A stretch of 64,000 nucleotides of DNA from Caballeronia sp. dw_19 (GCF_018449515.1 NZ_JAAVUQ010000006.1:310001-374000); one strand, 5' to 3'. Counted from the stretch's first letter, positions 51,541 through 60,434 are shown. The notes: generated by a model not told the origin, from the sequence alone. Program-made: numbers and translations.

Positions 51541-52206
51541 ATGTCGCCTTGGTTAGCCGTCGCCTTAGGCGCTGGAGTTTTCAGCGCGGTCGTCAACGTG
51601 GCTTGCAATGCGGTTGCTCGCAAGCGCAACTCAGCGCGCAGCGCCACCGAGCGTGTCCATGCCGGTCGTCATACCGCATTGGCTACGGCCATCGTCCTCG
51701 AAGAGTTTGCCCACCGCTGTCAGGTGACCATCGATCGCGCAGAACGCAGAGACCTGTCAGAGCAGCGGCATGTGCAGTTGGGCGACATAGAGATACCGCC
51801 TTTTGCGTTTTCCAATGACATCCAGTGGCGCGATCTCGACGCCGGAAAGGCATCGTACCTTCGGGCCTTCAGCGCCGATCAAACGCATAACGCCGAGCGG
51901 ATCCAGTCGAATGACCGATGCTCGAATGTTGACGAGTTCGCCGCCTACATCAAAGGGCATTGCGCTGAATTCGGGCGACGCGCATGGCTGATGGCAGTTG
52001 AATTGCGCGAAGAAAACGAATTGGGCGCGGTCAAGGATCACGACTACCTGATCGAGTTCGACGCAGCACTCAGCCGATACACGGCATGGGAACAGCGCCA
52101 TAAAGTCCGCAACGAAAGAGCCCCCGCTGCTCCTTCGCACGTGACTCAAACTCCGCACCGTTCTGGAAACAGAGGAAGGGGACTCGCCGTGGGCGGCTCG
52201 GCGTAG
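51541..52206 (+). CDS. Hypothetical membrane-anchored protein
   Basis: 221 residues. The N-terminal helix SPWLAVALGAGVFSAVVNVAC is probably a membrane anchor; a basic segment (ARKRNSAR) follows, placing the rest in the cytoplasm. The body is soluble and charged (VLEEFAHRCQVTIDRAERRDLSEQ, FGRRAWLMAVELREENELG). The C-terminal ~30 residues look disordered. I recognise no family. It stands alone with non-coding stretches on both sides. Confidence 0.5.
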   Translation: MSPWLAVALGAGVFSAVVNVACNAVARKRNSARSATERVHAGRHTALATAIVLEEFAHRCQVTIDRAERRDLSEQRHVQLGDIEIPPFAFSNDIQWRDLDAGKASYLRAFSADQTHNAERIQSNDRCSNVDEFAAYIKGHCAEFGRRAWLMAVELREENELGAVKDHDYLIEFDAALSRYTAWEQRHKVRNERAPAAPSHVTQTPHRSGNRGRGLAVGGSA

Positions 52207-52725
52207 GTCTATGTTTGTTGTTGGTGATCATGCCGTGTGCGGACTCCTACAGCCTGTAAGGACCTGTTTTCCGTATATTCTCACCGGTTGCCGTTCACTC
52301 CGCCCTCACCATATCGAAACGCACAACCGCATTGTTCCGAATTTTTGATTCGCATGCCAAATTAAACCGACGATGAATAACGTACGGCGGCAACCGATTG
52401 ATTGCTGACGGCAAGACCATGACCTTGATAAGGCACCTTACATATTTCATCGCTTGATCTTACGCAAGCGCCCCGTTACCTGCTGGTTTGAACGGTCGCC
52501 CACCGAACGACGACCGCGAACGAAGGCCGCGTCAGAAACATAATTCGGCGCAGTATGGTTTCAAGCAAAAATGCGACAATCACGCATCATTCGTCTGAAC
52601 CCACGAGTCCGATTACGGAACTGAAAGTATCTGGGGTGTCGTTAGTTTGCCGATCTTCCTGCGTACATGATTCCTCCTGAGTTCGCCGCACCCCTTCTTC
52701 GTCAAATAGAAAGCTGATTTCCGAA
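52207..52725. other. Intergenic region, 519 bp, no gene seen
   Basis: No open frame here has convincing composition. Bases 52315-52390 are A+T-rich with ATTTTTGATTC and AAATTAAACC, and could hold the promoter of the 52726 operon. An opposite-strand frame covering the start of the next gene has low-complexity character and is not called. Confidence 0.45.
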
Positions 52726-53754
52726 ATGCATACACCCATGAAGCTTTCGCGTCGCGCAGTGCTTGGCCGCGGCCTCGCCGTTCCCTTAAGCCTGAGTCTG
52801 TCGCCATTTATGGCGCTCCGGTCTGAAATCGCTAACGCCGCCACATCCTCGCTAGCCATCGTGATGAATTCTGGCGAAGCCAGTGTCTCGGTCATCGACA
52901 TGGTGTCGCACAAAGTGGTTCGTACCTTACCCACGCTGCGCGAGCCGAGTCACTGGGCACTTTCGCAGGACCGCAACAAACTCTATATAGCTGATGCAAG
53001 CGGCAATGCGTTATTCATTGTCGATCCGCATACCGGTACCGCGCTCGGTCACAAGGTCATTGCCGATCCTTACCAACTTGGCTTTACGCCGGATCATCGT
53101 TACCTCGTCGTTAACGCGCTTCGACTCGATTATGTCGATGTTTATCACGCTGACGACCTGAGCCTCGCCAAGCGTTTCTCACCCGGCTCCATGCCGAGCC
53201 ATCTGGATTTCTCGCCGGACTCGCGGTGGAGCTTCAATTCCATGCAAGGGTCGGGAACACTTGTCTCGTTCGACCTGACCACCATGGCGATACGGTGGAA
53301 GTCGAAGGTGGGTTCAACCCCGGCCGGCGTGCTGTGGCATAACGGCAAGGTGCTTGTCTGCGTCATGGGTAGCGATCACGTGGCGGAGGTCGATCCGGTT
53401 ACGGGTGACGTGCTGCGACGAGTCAAGACGGGAATTGGTCCGCACAATATCTTCCTCTCGCCGGACGGCAGCACGCTCTACGTGTCCAACCGTATCGGCG
53501 GCTCCCTGGTCGCCCTCGACCCCACCACCTTTGCGATACAACGCACGTATCCGTTCCACGCCGGCGGCCCGGACGACATTGGCATCGCACCGGATGGCAA
53601 GCTATGGGTTACGTTGCGCTTTCGTGAACAGGTCGCGGTGCTGGACCCAAAAAGCGGCGCTTACGAGACTATCGATGTGGGACGCTCGCCGCATGGCATT
53701 TTCCTTAGTTCAGAATTGAGCCGTAAGGGTCCAATCACCGCGGAAGCTTTGTAA
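52726..53754 (+). CDS. YncE-like beta-propeller protein, Tat-exported
   Basis: 342 residues. The twin-arginine signal is MKLSRRAVLGRGLAVPLSLSL, ending near ANAAT. A seven-blade propeller of the YVTN/YncE type follows: VSVIDMVSHKVVRTLPTLREPS, FIVDPHTGTALG, VDPVTGDVLRRVKTGIGPHNIFLSPDG, TLYVSNRIGGSLVALDP and GRSPHGIFL. The second in-frame ATG (52738) directly before KLSRR may be the real start. Periplasmic; role unknown, often linked to redox or metal processes. Only 8 bases separate it from the sterol-desaturase-family gene, so the two are one operon. Confidence 0.85.
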   Translation: MHTPMKLSRRAVLGRGLAVPLSLSLSPFMALRSEIANAATSSLAIVMNSGEASVSVIDMVSHKVVRTLPTLREPSHWALSQDRNKLYIADASGNALFIVDPHTGTALGHKVIADPYQLGFTPDHRYLVVNALRLDYVDVYHADDLSLAKRFSPGSMPSHLDFSPDSRWSFNSMQGSGTLVSFDLTTMAIRWKSKVGSTPAGVLWHNGKVLVCVMGSDHVAEVDPVTGDVLRRVKTGIGPHNIFLSPDGSTLYVSNRIGGSLVALDPTTFAIQRTYPFHAGGPDDIGIAPDGKLWVTLRFREQVAVLDPKSGAYETIDVGRSPHGIFLSSELSRKGPITAEAL

Positions 53755-53762
53755 AGAACGCC

Positions 53763-54728
53763 ATGCTGATATTCCTCGACAGGTTGTTCAACGCTTTGGC
53801 CGGCGAGATCGATCAGTACCTCGTCCTGCCGCTGCTGTATCACTTCGGCTGGATGCAGTGGGAAGAGCTGTCTTTCGACTGGGTACTCGTGTGCGTGTAT
53901 GGGATGTTCGCTGTCGTCGTCACCTATGCCGTGTGCTGGCCGCTGGAAGCACTTTTTCCGATCGAGCACTGGAAAGATCGAAAAACGGTGATGACAGACG
54001 CGTTCTATACGGTGCTCAATCGCGTCGGTGTATTGCCGGTCGTCAGCTTCCTGCTGTTCTATCAGGTGCAGGTGTGGGTCAACGGATTCGTGGTCGACCA
54101 CGGCTATATCCCGCCAACGCTGGAGACTGTCGTACCGGCGCTGCTCGGACACCCGATCATCACGTTCTTCGCATACGCGCTGATTCTCGACTGCGCGGAC
54201 TACTGGCGTCACCGCCTGTCGCACTCATGGCGCGGCTGGTACGCATTGCATGCGCTGCATCACGCGCAACGGCAGATGAGCTTCTGGTCCGACGACCGCA
54301 ACCACCTGCTGGACGACCTTGTTGCGGCAATCTGGTTTGGCGTGGTCGGTCTGGCGATCGGCATTCCGCCGCTGCAATTTCCGCTGCTGTTCCTGTTCAT
54401 GCGCTTCGTCGAAAGCCTGAGTCACGCCAATATCCGCATGTCCTTTGGCTGGCTTGGTGACAGGCTGCTTGTCTCGCCGCGCTTTCACCGCCTGCATCAT
54501 GGACTGCGTGCGGCTGGCCGTAACTCCTGCAATTACGGCGCTGTTTTCCCGATCTGGGACATCGTGTTTCGCACGGCCGACTTCTCGGCGGAGTATCCCC
54601 CCACCGGAGACCGGCGCGCGCCTGAGTCGATGGCAAGCGGCGGTTACTTCGCTCAGCAACTGGGCGGTTTGCAGTTTTTCCTCGATGAAATCCGGCAGCC
54701 ATCGAAAAAGGCGCGCCGCAGTTCTTGA
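53763..54728 (+). CDS. Sterol desaturase / fatty acid hydroxylase family membrane di-iron enzyme
   Basis: 321 residues. The His motifs HRLSH, HALHH and HRLHH, plus a further HIS in the ESLSHANI segment, form the eight-His di-iron site of the FA_hydroxylase superfamily. Several hydrophobic segments (LVCVYGMFAVVVTYAVCW, GVLPVVSFLLFYQV, AAIWFGVVGLAIG) embed it in the inner membrane with the active site on the cytoplasmic side. Known members hydroxylate or desaturate lipids, carotenoids or sterols with O2. The substrate is unknown. Shares an operon with the periplasmic propeller upstream; a strong hairpin follows at 54750-54785. Confidence 0.9.
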   Translation: MLIFLDRLFNALAGEIDQYLVLPLLYHFGWMQWEELSFDWVLVCVYGMFAVVVTYAVCWPLEALFPIEHWKDRKTVMTDAFYTVLNRVGVLPVVSFLLFYQVQVWVNGFVVDHGYIPPTLETVVPALLGHPIITFFAYALILDCADYWRHRLSHSWRGWYALHALHHAQRQMSFWSDDRNHLLDDLVAAIWFGVVGLAIGIPPLQFPLLFLFMRFVESLSHANIRMSFGWLGDRLLVSPRFHRLHHGLRAAGRNSCNYGAVFPIWDIVFRTADFSAEYPPTGDRRAPESMASGGYFAQQLGGLQFFLDEIRQPSKKARRSS

Positions 54729-54749
54729 CGGCGTTGGCACGGCCGCGTG

Positions 54750-54785
54750 CGCAGCCCGGCATCTGATAACCGATGCCGGGCTGCG
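54750..54785 (+). terminator. Strong hairpin after the sterol-desaturase-family gene
   Basis: CGCAGCCCGGCATC, 8-base loop, GATGCCGGGCTGCG: perfect 14-bp GC-rich stem starting 22 bases after the stop codon at 54728. No U-tract follows, so it would act as a pause/Rho-assisted terminator or 3'-end stabiliser rather than a classical intrinsic terminator. Confidence 0.6.
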
Positions 54786-54932
54786 GGTACTACGACGAGC
54801 GCGACACCCGCGAACATTGCCCATACGCCACGCTTTCCCCCACCAGCAAGCCTCCCACTCACCTGCTAACATGCGGGTCGCTGAGGCGCAAACGCGAGCG
54901 CGTCAAGCCCCTCTTACCTATTCTGACCCGCC

Positions 54933-55796
54933 ATGTCTCTGCTCAACCTGCTCGTCCCATGGGAACCTTCTTTCGGGCTCGTGGCAGTTTTCGCTATCAC
55001 AGCCTTGCTGTATGCGCGAGGGTCGCGCCACGTTCGTATCAGCATTGCTCGGCGAATAGCGTTTTGGGTGGGTCTTGCGCTCTTCTATATAGCCCTTCAC
55101 ACGCGGCTCGACTACTACGCCGAGCACGAGTTCTTTGTACATCGGCTCCAGCATCTGGTGCTGCACCATCTTGCCCCGCTGATCCTGATGTCGTGTTATC
55201 CAGGCAGTACACTCCGGGCCGGCCTGCCGTTGCGCTGGCGCAGCGCGCTGCGGCGTTGGCAATACCGCAGGCCAGCGCGTGTACTCGCTGCTGTTGTGCT
55301 GAATCCGGCCTTCATCTCGGCGGCGTTCGTCATCTCGGTTGTCTTCTGGCTGATTCCATCCGTGCAGTTCGTCGCCATGCTGGACTGGCGCATCTACACG
55401 TTCATGAACTGGTCAGTCGCAGTGAGCGGGCTGCTGTATTGGTGGATGCTGCTCGATCATCGACCGCATCCGCCGAGTCGTACCCGGCCCGGCTTGCGAG
55501 TGCTGTCGCCGGTCATCACCATGACGCCTCAGATTCTGGTCGGCGCGATCATTACATTCTCGGCGCACGACCTCTATCCGGTCTTTACGCTTTGCGGCCG
55601 TGCGTTCACGTCGGTTCCGGCGACGCTCGACCAGAGCCTCGGCGGGCTCATCATGTGGGTGCCGGCCGGAGTGCTTGAGGCGATCGGCGCCATGATGGCC
55701 CTGCGCCATCTGATGCGTCTGTCCGAACTCCCCGCCCGTGTGCCACCCAAGCCGAGGCCTGCGAAACGGCGAGCGAAGCCAGCCCTGGGGAATTGA
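54933..55796 (+). CDS. CtaG-type (caa3) cytochrome c oxidase assembly family membrane protein
   Basis: 287 residues with about seven hydrophobic segments. YYAEHEFFVHRLQHLVLHHLAPLILM is the His-rich motif typical of the caa3_CtaG family; AFVISVVFWLIPSVQFVAMLDWRIYTFMNWSVAVSGLLYWW, spread over two helices, and DQSLGGLIMWVPAG near the end are also typical. Family members assist copper delivery or assembly of heme-copper oxidases and are also found in copper resistance clusters. No cox or cop gene is adjacent. The C-terminus is a basic, probably cytoplasmic tail (PKPRPAKRRAKP). Confidence 0.85.
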   Translation: MSLLNLLVPWEPSFGLVAVFAITALLYARGSRHVRISIARRIAFWVGLALFYIALHTRLDYYAEHEFFVHRLQHLVLHHLAPLILMSCYPGSTLRAGLPLRWRSALRRWQYRRPARVLAAVVLNPAFISAAFVISVVFWLIPSVQFVAMLDWRIYTFMNWSVAVSGLLYWWMLLDHRPHPPSRTRPGLRVLSPVITMTPQILVGAIITFSAHDLYPVFTLCGRAFTSVPATLDQSLGGLIMWVPAGVLEAIGAMMALRHLMRLSELPARVPPKPRPAKRRAKPALGN

Positions 55797-55887
55797 CGGT
55801 ATGGTGAGATCCGCCCAAGCATTCGGTTAGAAATCCGCGGCGGTATCGGCGAGCAAAACTACGCGGTCAACGCACGTTATTTTGGCT

Positions 55888-55907
55888 CTCGCATAACAAC
55901 AGGTAAT
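55888..55907 (-). promoter_or_regulatory. Candidate LysR box A (upstream of lysR)
   Basis: Read on the minus strand: ATTACCTGTTGTTATGCGAG. 18 of 20 bases match the motif upstream of the Rieske gene at 56924-56943, but in opposite orientation. It lies 80 bases before the lysR start, a normal place for an autoregulatory LysR site. Confidence 0.6.
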
Positions 55908-55986
55908 ATCAACATTAGCAGTCCGGACGCAAGTTGCCATGCGAGCAACTCAAGCGGATCCCCGAAGAAAACTGGAAGCGTGAGAA

Positions 55987-56892
55987 ATGAAAGGATACCG
56001 TCGCCTGATTCCTTCGCTAAACGCATTGGTCGACTTTGAAGCCGTTGCGCGGCTCAAGAGTTTCACGCTCGCAGCCGACGAACTCGGTGTCACGCAGGCC
56101 GCCGTCAGCCGGCAGATCCGCTTTCTGGAAGACGCCATGAAGCTGCAGTTGTTTCATCGGCTGCATCGCTCGATCGCGCTCACGAAAGAAGGCGAAGCCC
56201 TCTTTTTCGTCACATCGGAATCGCTCCAGAAGATCGCGGGCACCTTCGACAGTCTCAGCAGCAACACACGCGAGCAGGAGTTCGCCATCCTGGCGACCGC
56301 CGCGTTTTCACAATTCCGCATCTTGCCCAGGCTGCCGCTGCTCAAGCGCTCGCAGCCGCAACTCAAGCTACGCCTGACCACGCAGATGTTCACCGCGGAC
56401 CTGCGTCATAACGAAGTGGATATTGCTATCCGCTATGGTTCGGGCAACTGGCGCGACGGTCACTCAACGCTGCTCTTCAATGAGGAGGTGGTGCCTGTCT
56501 GCTCGCCATCATGGCTCGAAGCACATGGCGAATTTCAGTCGCCGCATGACCTGAGCGATGCCCCGCTCATTGCCTACGACTCCACGTCGGAGGGCTGGAT
56601 GGGCTGGGAAGACTGGTTCGACGCAGTGGGCATCGAGCGCAGCCGGCTGAATTATGTCCTGCGTTGCAGCCTGTACACCGATGCCATTCATGCCGCGTTG
56701 CAGGGCCAGGGCATCGTGCTCGGCTGGCGGCGGATGCTGGGCGACATGCTGACGTCGGGGCGCCTAGTGCCGCTCGGCGACGCGTGCGTGAAAATGACCG
56801 ACGCGTATTACGCCGTCGTGCCGCACGGACACGCCGTCACGCCCGCGGTGGATGCCGTCATCGAATGGCTTCGTGAGGAACCGGCGGCGTGA
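55987..56892 (+). CDS. LysR-family regulator (GcvA-like), probable controller of the Rieske gene
   Basis: 301 residues. HTH: LNALVDFEAVARLKSFTLAADELGVTQAAVSRQIRFLEDAM. The effector domain includes FRILPRLPLLKRSQPQLKLRL, DLRHNEVDIAIRYGSGNW, VCSPSWLEAHG and LQGQGIVLGWRRMLGDMLTSGRLVPL, typical of GcvA-type members. The downstream Rieske oxygenase gene starts 158 bases after it on the same strand. The shared 20-bp motif in front of both genes supports a regulator-target pair. Glycine-betaine or a related quaternary amine could be the effector if the Rieske enzyme is GbcA-like, but this is inference. Confidence 0.93.
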   Translation: MKGYRRLIPSLNALVDFEAVARLKSFTLAADELGVTQAAVSRQIRFLEDAMKLQLFHRLHRSIALTKEGEALFFVTSESLQKIAGTFDSLSSNTREQEFAILATAAFSQFRILPRLPLLKRSQPQLKLRLTTQMFTADLRHNEVDIAIRYGSGNWRDGHSTLLFNEEVVPVCSPSWLEAHGEFQSPHDLSDAPLIAYDSTSEGWMGWEDWFDAVGIERSRLNYVLRCSLYTDAIHAALQGQGIVLGWRRMLGDMLTSGRLVPLGDACVKMTDAYYAVVPHGHAVTPAVDAVIEWLREEPAA

Positions 56893-56923
56893 ATCGAGGG
56901 TGTTTCGGCTCCTCACCGCTGCC

Positions 56924-56943
56924 ATTACTTATTGTTATGCGAG
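56924..56943 (+). promoter_or_regulatory. Candidate LysR box B (upstream of Rieske oxygenase)
   Basis: ATTACTTATTGTTATGCGAG, the partner of box A, 107 bases before the start codon at 57051, the typical distance for an activator site. The half-site TTGTTATGCGAG is identical in both copies. Confidence 0.6.
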
Positions 56944-57050
56944 CGAGCAAATAAAGCGCATTGACGCTTCGAATTGGCCTGTCGATACTCCGTTCATCAC
57001 GCGACTCATGTCGCGCCTGACAACGTAGGGAATCTGATAGGGACCAGCGG

Positions 57051-58316
57051 ATGTCGAGCACCAATGGCACTATGCACGGCACTACGCACGGCGCTTTGTT
57101 TCGCAGTCGGGCTTCAGGTCACGGCATGCCCGGCGCCCTGTTCGGGCGGCAGGACGTGTTTGAGAACGACGTCGATATCTTCTTCCACAAGCACTGGATC
57201 ATGGCGGGTGTCACTGCCGACGTACGCGAGCCTGGCGATGTCTCGGCGGTGGATATTGGCCGCGCCTCGATCATCATCGTTCGCGACGATAATGACATTG
57301 TTCGAGCGTATCGGAACGTGTGCCGTCATCGCGGCGCACGCCTGCGCGAGCAAGGCAAGGGTTCCGTGGGAATGCTCGTCTGCCCCTACCATCAGTGGAC
57401 GTACAGCCTCAACGGCGATCTTAAACACGCCGCGCACATGGGACAGGATTTCGATCCGACCTGCCGCAGCCTGATGCCCGTCCCCCTGCGCGTAATAGGC
57501 GGGTTGATCTTTGTGTGCCTGAACGACGAAGCGCCCGCGGACATTGCGGCGCTTGACGAGACCATGGCGCCACGCCTGGAACCGTTCGATTTGGCCCGCA
57601 CAAAAATTGCCTACGAAACGGACATCATTGAAAACGGCAACTGGAAGCTGGCAATTGAAAACAATCGCGAGTGTTACCACTGCAGCGCAACGCATCCCGA
57701 GCTCACCGTATCGTTCCTGGCCGAAGATTTCGGCTTCTGCCCCGACGGCTTAAGTGAGGAATCGGAGCGCGCGCTCGTTGAATATCGGGCGCGTAACGCG
57801 GCTTCGCTGGCGAGCTGGCACAAGGAGGGACTGCTCAGCGAAGCCGTAGAACGACTGGATGACGTAGCCACGCTGTTCCGAACCCAGCGCCTGGTCATAG
57901 CCGGCAACGGCGAATCGCAAACGATGAATACAAAGGTGGCCAGCACCCGGCTGCTCGGCGACAACACGCGCCGCGATCTCGGCGATACCCATTTGTGGAC
58001 GCACAACTCGTGGTCCCATGTCATGAGCGACCACGCGGTCATTTCGTACCTCATCCCGCTTGCACCGGATCGAACGCTGGTCAGAACCAAGTGGCTCGTT
58101 CACGAGGATGCGATCGAGGGCGTTGACTACGCGCTGTCCGATCTGATCGAGGTATGGCAAGCAACCAATGCTCAGGACGCCCGCCTTGTTGCGATCAATC
58201 ACCAGGGTACGCAAGACCCCGGCTACCGGCCCGGACCTTTCTCGCCTTTCACCGAGTCGTATCTCGAACGATTTTCACGCTGGTACGCGACGCGGCTGGA
58301 AGCGCACGGCATCTGA
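57051..58316 (+). CDS. Rieske non-heme iron oxygenase alpha subunit (GbcA-like)
   Basis: 421 residues. The Rieske centre is CRHRGARL ... CPYHQW with C-x-H-x17-C-x2-H spacing. The catalytic iron site lies in ENNRECYHCSATHPEL, with two His. The segments FFHKHWIMAGVT, NGNWKLAIENNRECYHC and GVDYALSDLIEVWQATNAQD follow glycine betaine monooxygenase GbcA of Pseudomonas more than aromatic-ring dioxygenases. Such enzymes N-demethylate or hydroxylate quaternary amines with electrons from a separate reductase (GbcB); no reductase is next to it. ATG 57051 lies 8 bases after a GG-rich GGGACCAGCGG. Cytoplasmic, probably a trimer. Regulated by the upstream LysR by inference. Confidence 0.86.
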   Translation: MSSTNGTMHGTTHGALFRSRASGHGMPGALFGRQDVFENDVDIFFHKHWIMAGVTADVREPGDVSAVDIGRASIIIVRDDNDIVRAYRNVCRHRGARLREQGKGSVGMLVCPYHQWTYSLNGDLKHAAHMGQDFDPTCRSLMPVPLRVIGGLIFVCLNDEAPADIAALDETMAPRLEPFDLARTKIAYETDIIENGNWKLAIENNRECYHCSATHPELTVSFLAEDFGFCPDGLSEESERALVEYRARNAASLASWHKEGLLSEAVERLDDVATLFRTQRLVIAGNGESQTMNTKVASTRLLGDNTRRDLGDTHLWTHNSWSHVMSDHAVISYLIPLAPDRTLVRTKWLVHEDAIEGVDYALSDLIEVWQATNAQDARLVAINHQGTQDPGYRPGPFSPFTESYLERFSRWYATRLEAHGI

Positions 58317-58632
58317 TGCCATGACTCGCGTCGCGCTTGTGATCCGGCGCGGTTGCCGGATATTGATGTGCCTAGCGTTTAATTAATACAGGAATACTAT
58401 TCAAATGCAAATTTTCGCGGTATTCGACGAACTCGCGAACACTTCTATTCGACTAGCCGGCAAGCTTGGCGACCTTCATTCGCCCAGGTATAGAAACGAC
58501 TGTTCTTCTTCGATACGGCTTCTACCAAACTTACCATTGGTCGCGTGGCACCCGCGTTCGTAGATGATCGAAATCGCTCAACAACACCAAGCGGCAACGT
58601 AGCTTAAACGCCGACCAATCCCATTACATCAA
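58317..58632. other. Intergenic region between Rieske gene and yfiB, weak hairpin
   Basis: 316 bp between convergent genes. ATCCGGC-GCGGTT-GCCGGAT at 58342-58361 is a 7-bp stem 25 bases after the Rieske stop and may help end its transcript. The rest is A+T-richer than the genes and shows no open frame of note. Confidence 0.45.
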
Positions 58633-59151
58633 TCAATCGGCTAATACAATAATGACGACCCGGCGGTTTTGCTCCCGTCCCTCCGCCGTACGATTGTCAG
58701 CAACAGGATTGCGCTTGCCTAAACCCTGTTGCCGGATGTGACTCGGCGCGATGCCCGCATTCACCAATATACAGGTCACCGCAGCCGCGCGCCTCATTGA
58801 AAGAGCGTCGTTGTAGGTCAAGCTGCCAACCGAGTCGGTATAACCCAGTACTCTTAGATCGACGAGACCAACTGCGTTGAGCGAGCGCCCGATTTCCAGA
58901 ACAATCTGGCGGCTCTCGGGCGTAAGTTGGTCCTCGTCTGTGTCGAACAGAAGCTTGTCCGACAATCCCAGTATCCACCCGTCTTCGGTCTTCACAAACC
59001 CGTCCCGCTCCAGGACCGCCACCCGCATACCCGCCAGGTCCTGTGGCGCGCTCGCAGGGATTGTCTTGCAGCCGCTCAGCGCCGCGGCACACAGCAACAC
59101 CACGGCCAGCAGGCGCGTTCTGCGCGAAAACAGCGATAACGTTTTAAGCAT
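58633..59151 (-). CDS. yfiB: YfiB-like outer-membrane lipoprotein with OmpA domain
   Basis: 172 residues. The lipoprotein signal ends at LSGCK. The OmpA-like peptidoglycan-binding domain has LLFDTDEDQLTPESR, LRVLGYTDSVGSLTYND, LSMRRAAAV and AEGREQNRRVVI. In the YfiBNR system YfiB binds peptidoglycan and captures periplasmic YfiR, which frees YfiN. Its order after yfiR and yfiN here (spacing 5 bases after yfiN) matches the known operon. The N-terminal linker after Cys is shorter than in other OmpA lipoproteins, typical of YfiB. Confidence 0.87.
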   Translation of the reverse strand: MLKTLSLFSRRTRLLAVVLLCAAALSGCKTIPASAPQDLAGMRVAVLERDGFVKTEDGWILGLSDKLLFDTDEDQLTPESRQIVLEIGRSLNAVGLVDLRVLGYTDSVGSLTYNDALSMRRAAAVTCILVNAGIAPSHIRQQGLGKRNPVADNRTAEGREQNRRVVIIVLAD

Positions 59152-59156
59152 TTCCC

Positions 59157-60434
59157 CTACTCATTAAAATGAACCATGCGACCTCGAAGACCGGCGGCGT
59201 TGTAACGCCACTCCTTGTTGCGTCGAGCCTTGGCCAGGTACATTGCTATGTCGGCCGCGCGGATCAGACCGATGCCATCCAGCGCATCATCGGGATAGAC
59301 CGCCATGCCCACGCTCACCGAAGACATAACCGTCGTGCCGTCATCGAATACGATAGGCTCCCGCATCGCCACGGCAATGTTCCAGGCGACGCGACTGGCA
59401 TCCTCCGCGTCCCGCAGGGGCGAAAGCAGCGCGGCGAATTCGTCGCCGCCCAGCCGCGCAACGAGGTCCCCCGCGCGAAGCTGCTCACGAACGCGCGCCG
59501 CCACGGCGACGAGCACCTTGTCGCCCGCTGCATGACCCATGGTGTCGTTCACCTCCTTGAATCGATCAGCATCAAGGAAAAGCACAGCAAACCTTTGCTT
59601 GTCCCGTGTCGCGCGCTCCACCTCGTGCGCGAGGCGACGCTCGAAAAGCGTCCGGTTAGGAAGACCCGTCAGACTGTCATGGGTGGCCTGATGTGCAAGC
59701 GACTTATTTTCGAGCTGCATGCCCGCCTCCCACTTCTCAAGCTGTTCGAGCAGAGCATTAAAATCGCTTGCGAGATCGTTCAACTCCGTAATGTGCGCAG
59801 GCGGCACTCGCTGCCCGAACGAGCGGGCGCTACGCACCTGATGCGTCACGCGCGCAAGCTCGCCAAGTGGAATAGTGATGCGATTGAAAATTCGTCTCGA
59901 AAGATATAGCGTGCTCGCCACGCTCAAGGCCATGCCCGCAGCAATCCACAAGAAGCCCGTCACGATAAAAGCGAGCAGTCCGTTTGGGCTGCCGTGAAGG
60001 CGGATTTCACCGACCGGTACGCCTTCGTTAAGGATCGGCACGGCAACCGCACTGCGCCATGGAAGCCTGTCGACGAGCCCCCAGATCTTCTCGTGCGAGT
60101 CGTTACGCGTGCGCTGCCACGTGGCCAGGCGGCCGCCATGGATATCGAAGACGGAAACCGACTCCACCTCATCACTCGACGCAATACGGGCAATTGAATC
60201 GAGCGCCGCACGCTGATCGTTGAAGACAACGGCGGCCTCCGCACTATAAGCAATTGATCGGGCGAGCAGTTGCAGGTTATGGTTCTCGAGCGCCTGCAGC
60301 CTGATCATTCCCACTATCATCAGTGAGCCGCCTGTGAGGCTTACCGCGATGAGCGCACACACGAGATGCACGCGCCGCAAGGTACGCGCGAGCGTCAGCG
60401 GCGGTGACGTGGTCCGGAGGACAGGAGGTTTCAT
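59157..60434 (-). CDS. yfiN: YfiN-like diguanylate cyclase (CHASE8-HAMP-GGDEF)
   Basis: 425 residues. TM1 is LIAVSLTGGSLMIVGMI, followed by a periplasmic CHASE8/PAS-like domain (AEAAVVFNDQRAALDSIARIASSDEVESVSVFD), TM2 IVTGFLWIAAGMALSVAST, HAMP (ITIPLGELARVTHQV) and GGDEF. The active-site LGGDEFAALL and the inhibitory I-site RAGD five residues earlier are intact, so it should make c-di-GMP and be product-inhibited. YfiR binds the periplasmic domain to repress it. The start overlaps the yfiR stop (ATGA). A controller of biofilm/aggregation in related bacteria. Confidence 0.93.
   Translation of the reverse strand: MKPPVLRTTSPPLTLARTLRRVHLVCALIAVSLTGGSLMIVGMIRLQALENHNLQLLARSIAYSAEAAVVFNDQRAALDSIARIASSDEVESVSVFDIHGGRLATWQRTRNDSHEKIWGLVDRLPWRSAVAVPILNEGVPVGEIRLHGSPNGLLAFIVTGFLWIAAGMALSVASTLYLSRRIFNRITIPLGELARVTHQVRSARSFGQRVPPAHITELNDLASDFNALLEQLEKWEAGMQLENKSLAHQATHDSLTGLPNRTLFERRLAHEVERATRDKQRFAVLFLDADRFKEVNDTMGHAAGDKVLVAVAARVREQLRAGDLVARLGGDEFAALLSPLRDAEDASRVAWNIAVAMREPIVFDDGTTVMSSVSVGMAVYPDDALDGIGLIRAADIAMYLAKARRNKEWRYNAAGLRGRMVHFNE

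Noticed and set aside
50269..52206. Prophage or genomic-island remnant around the DUF3268 gene
   Set aside because: Only a zinc finger of phage-associated type; no integrase, capsid, tRNA or repeats at the edges.
54773..55678. 301-codon frame overlapping the CtaG-type gene on the same strand
   Set aside because: The CtaG frame has membrane helices and the HRLQHLVLHH motif; the other frame is Ala/Ser/Arg-rich without features and begins in the terminator hairpin region.
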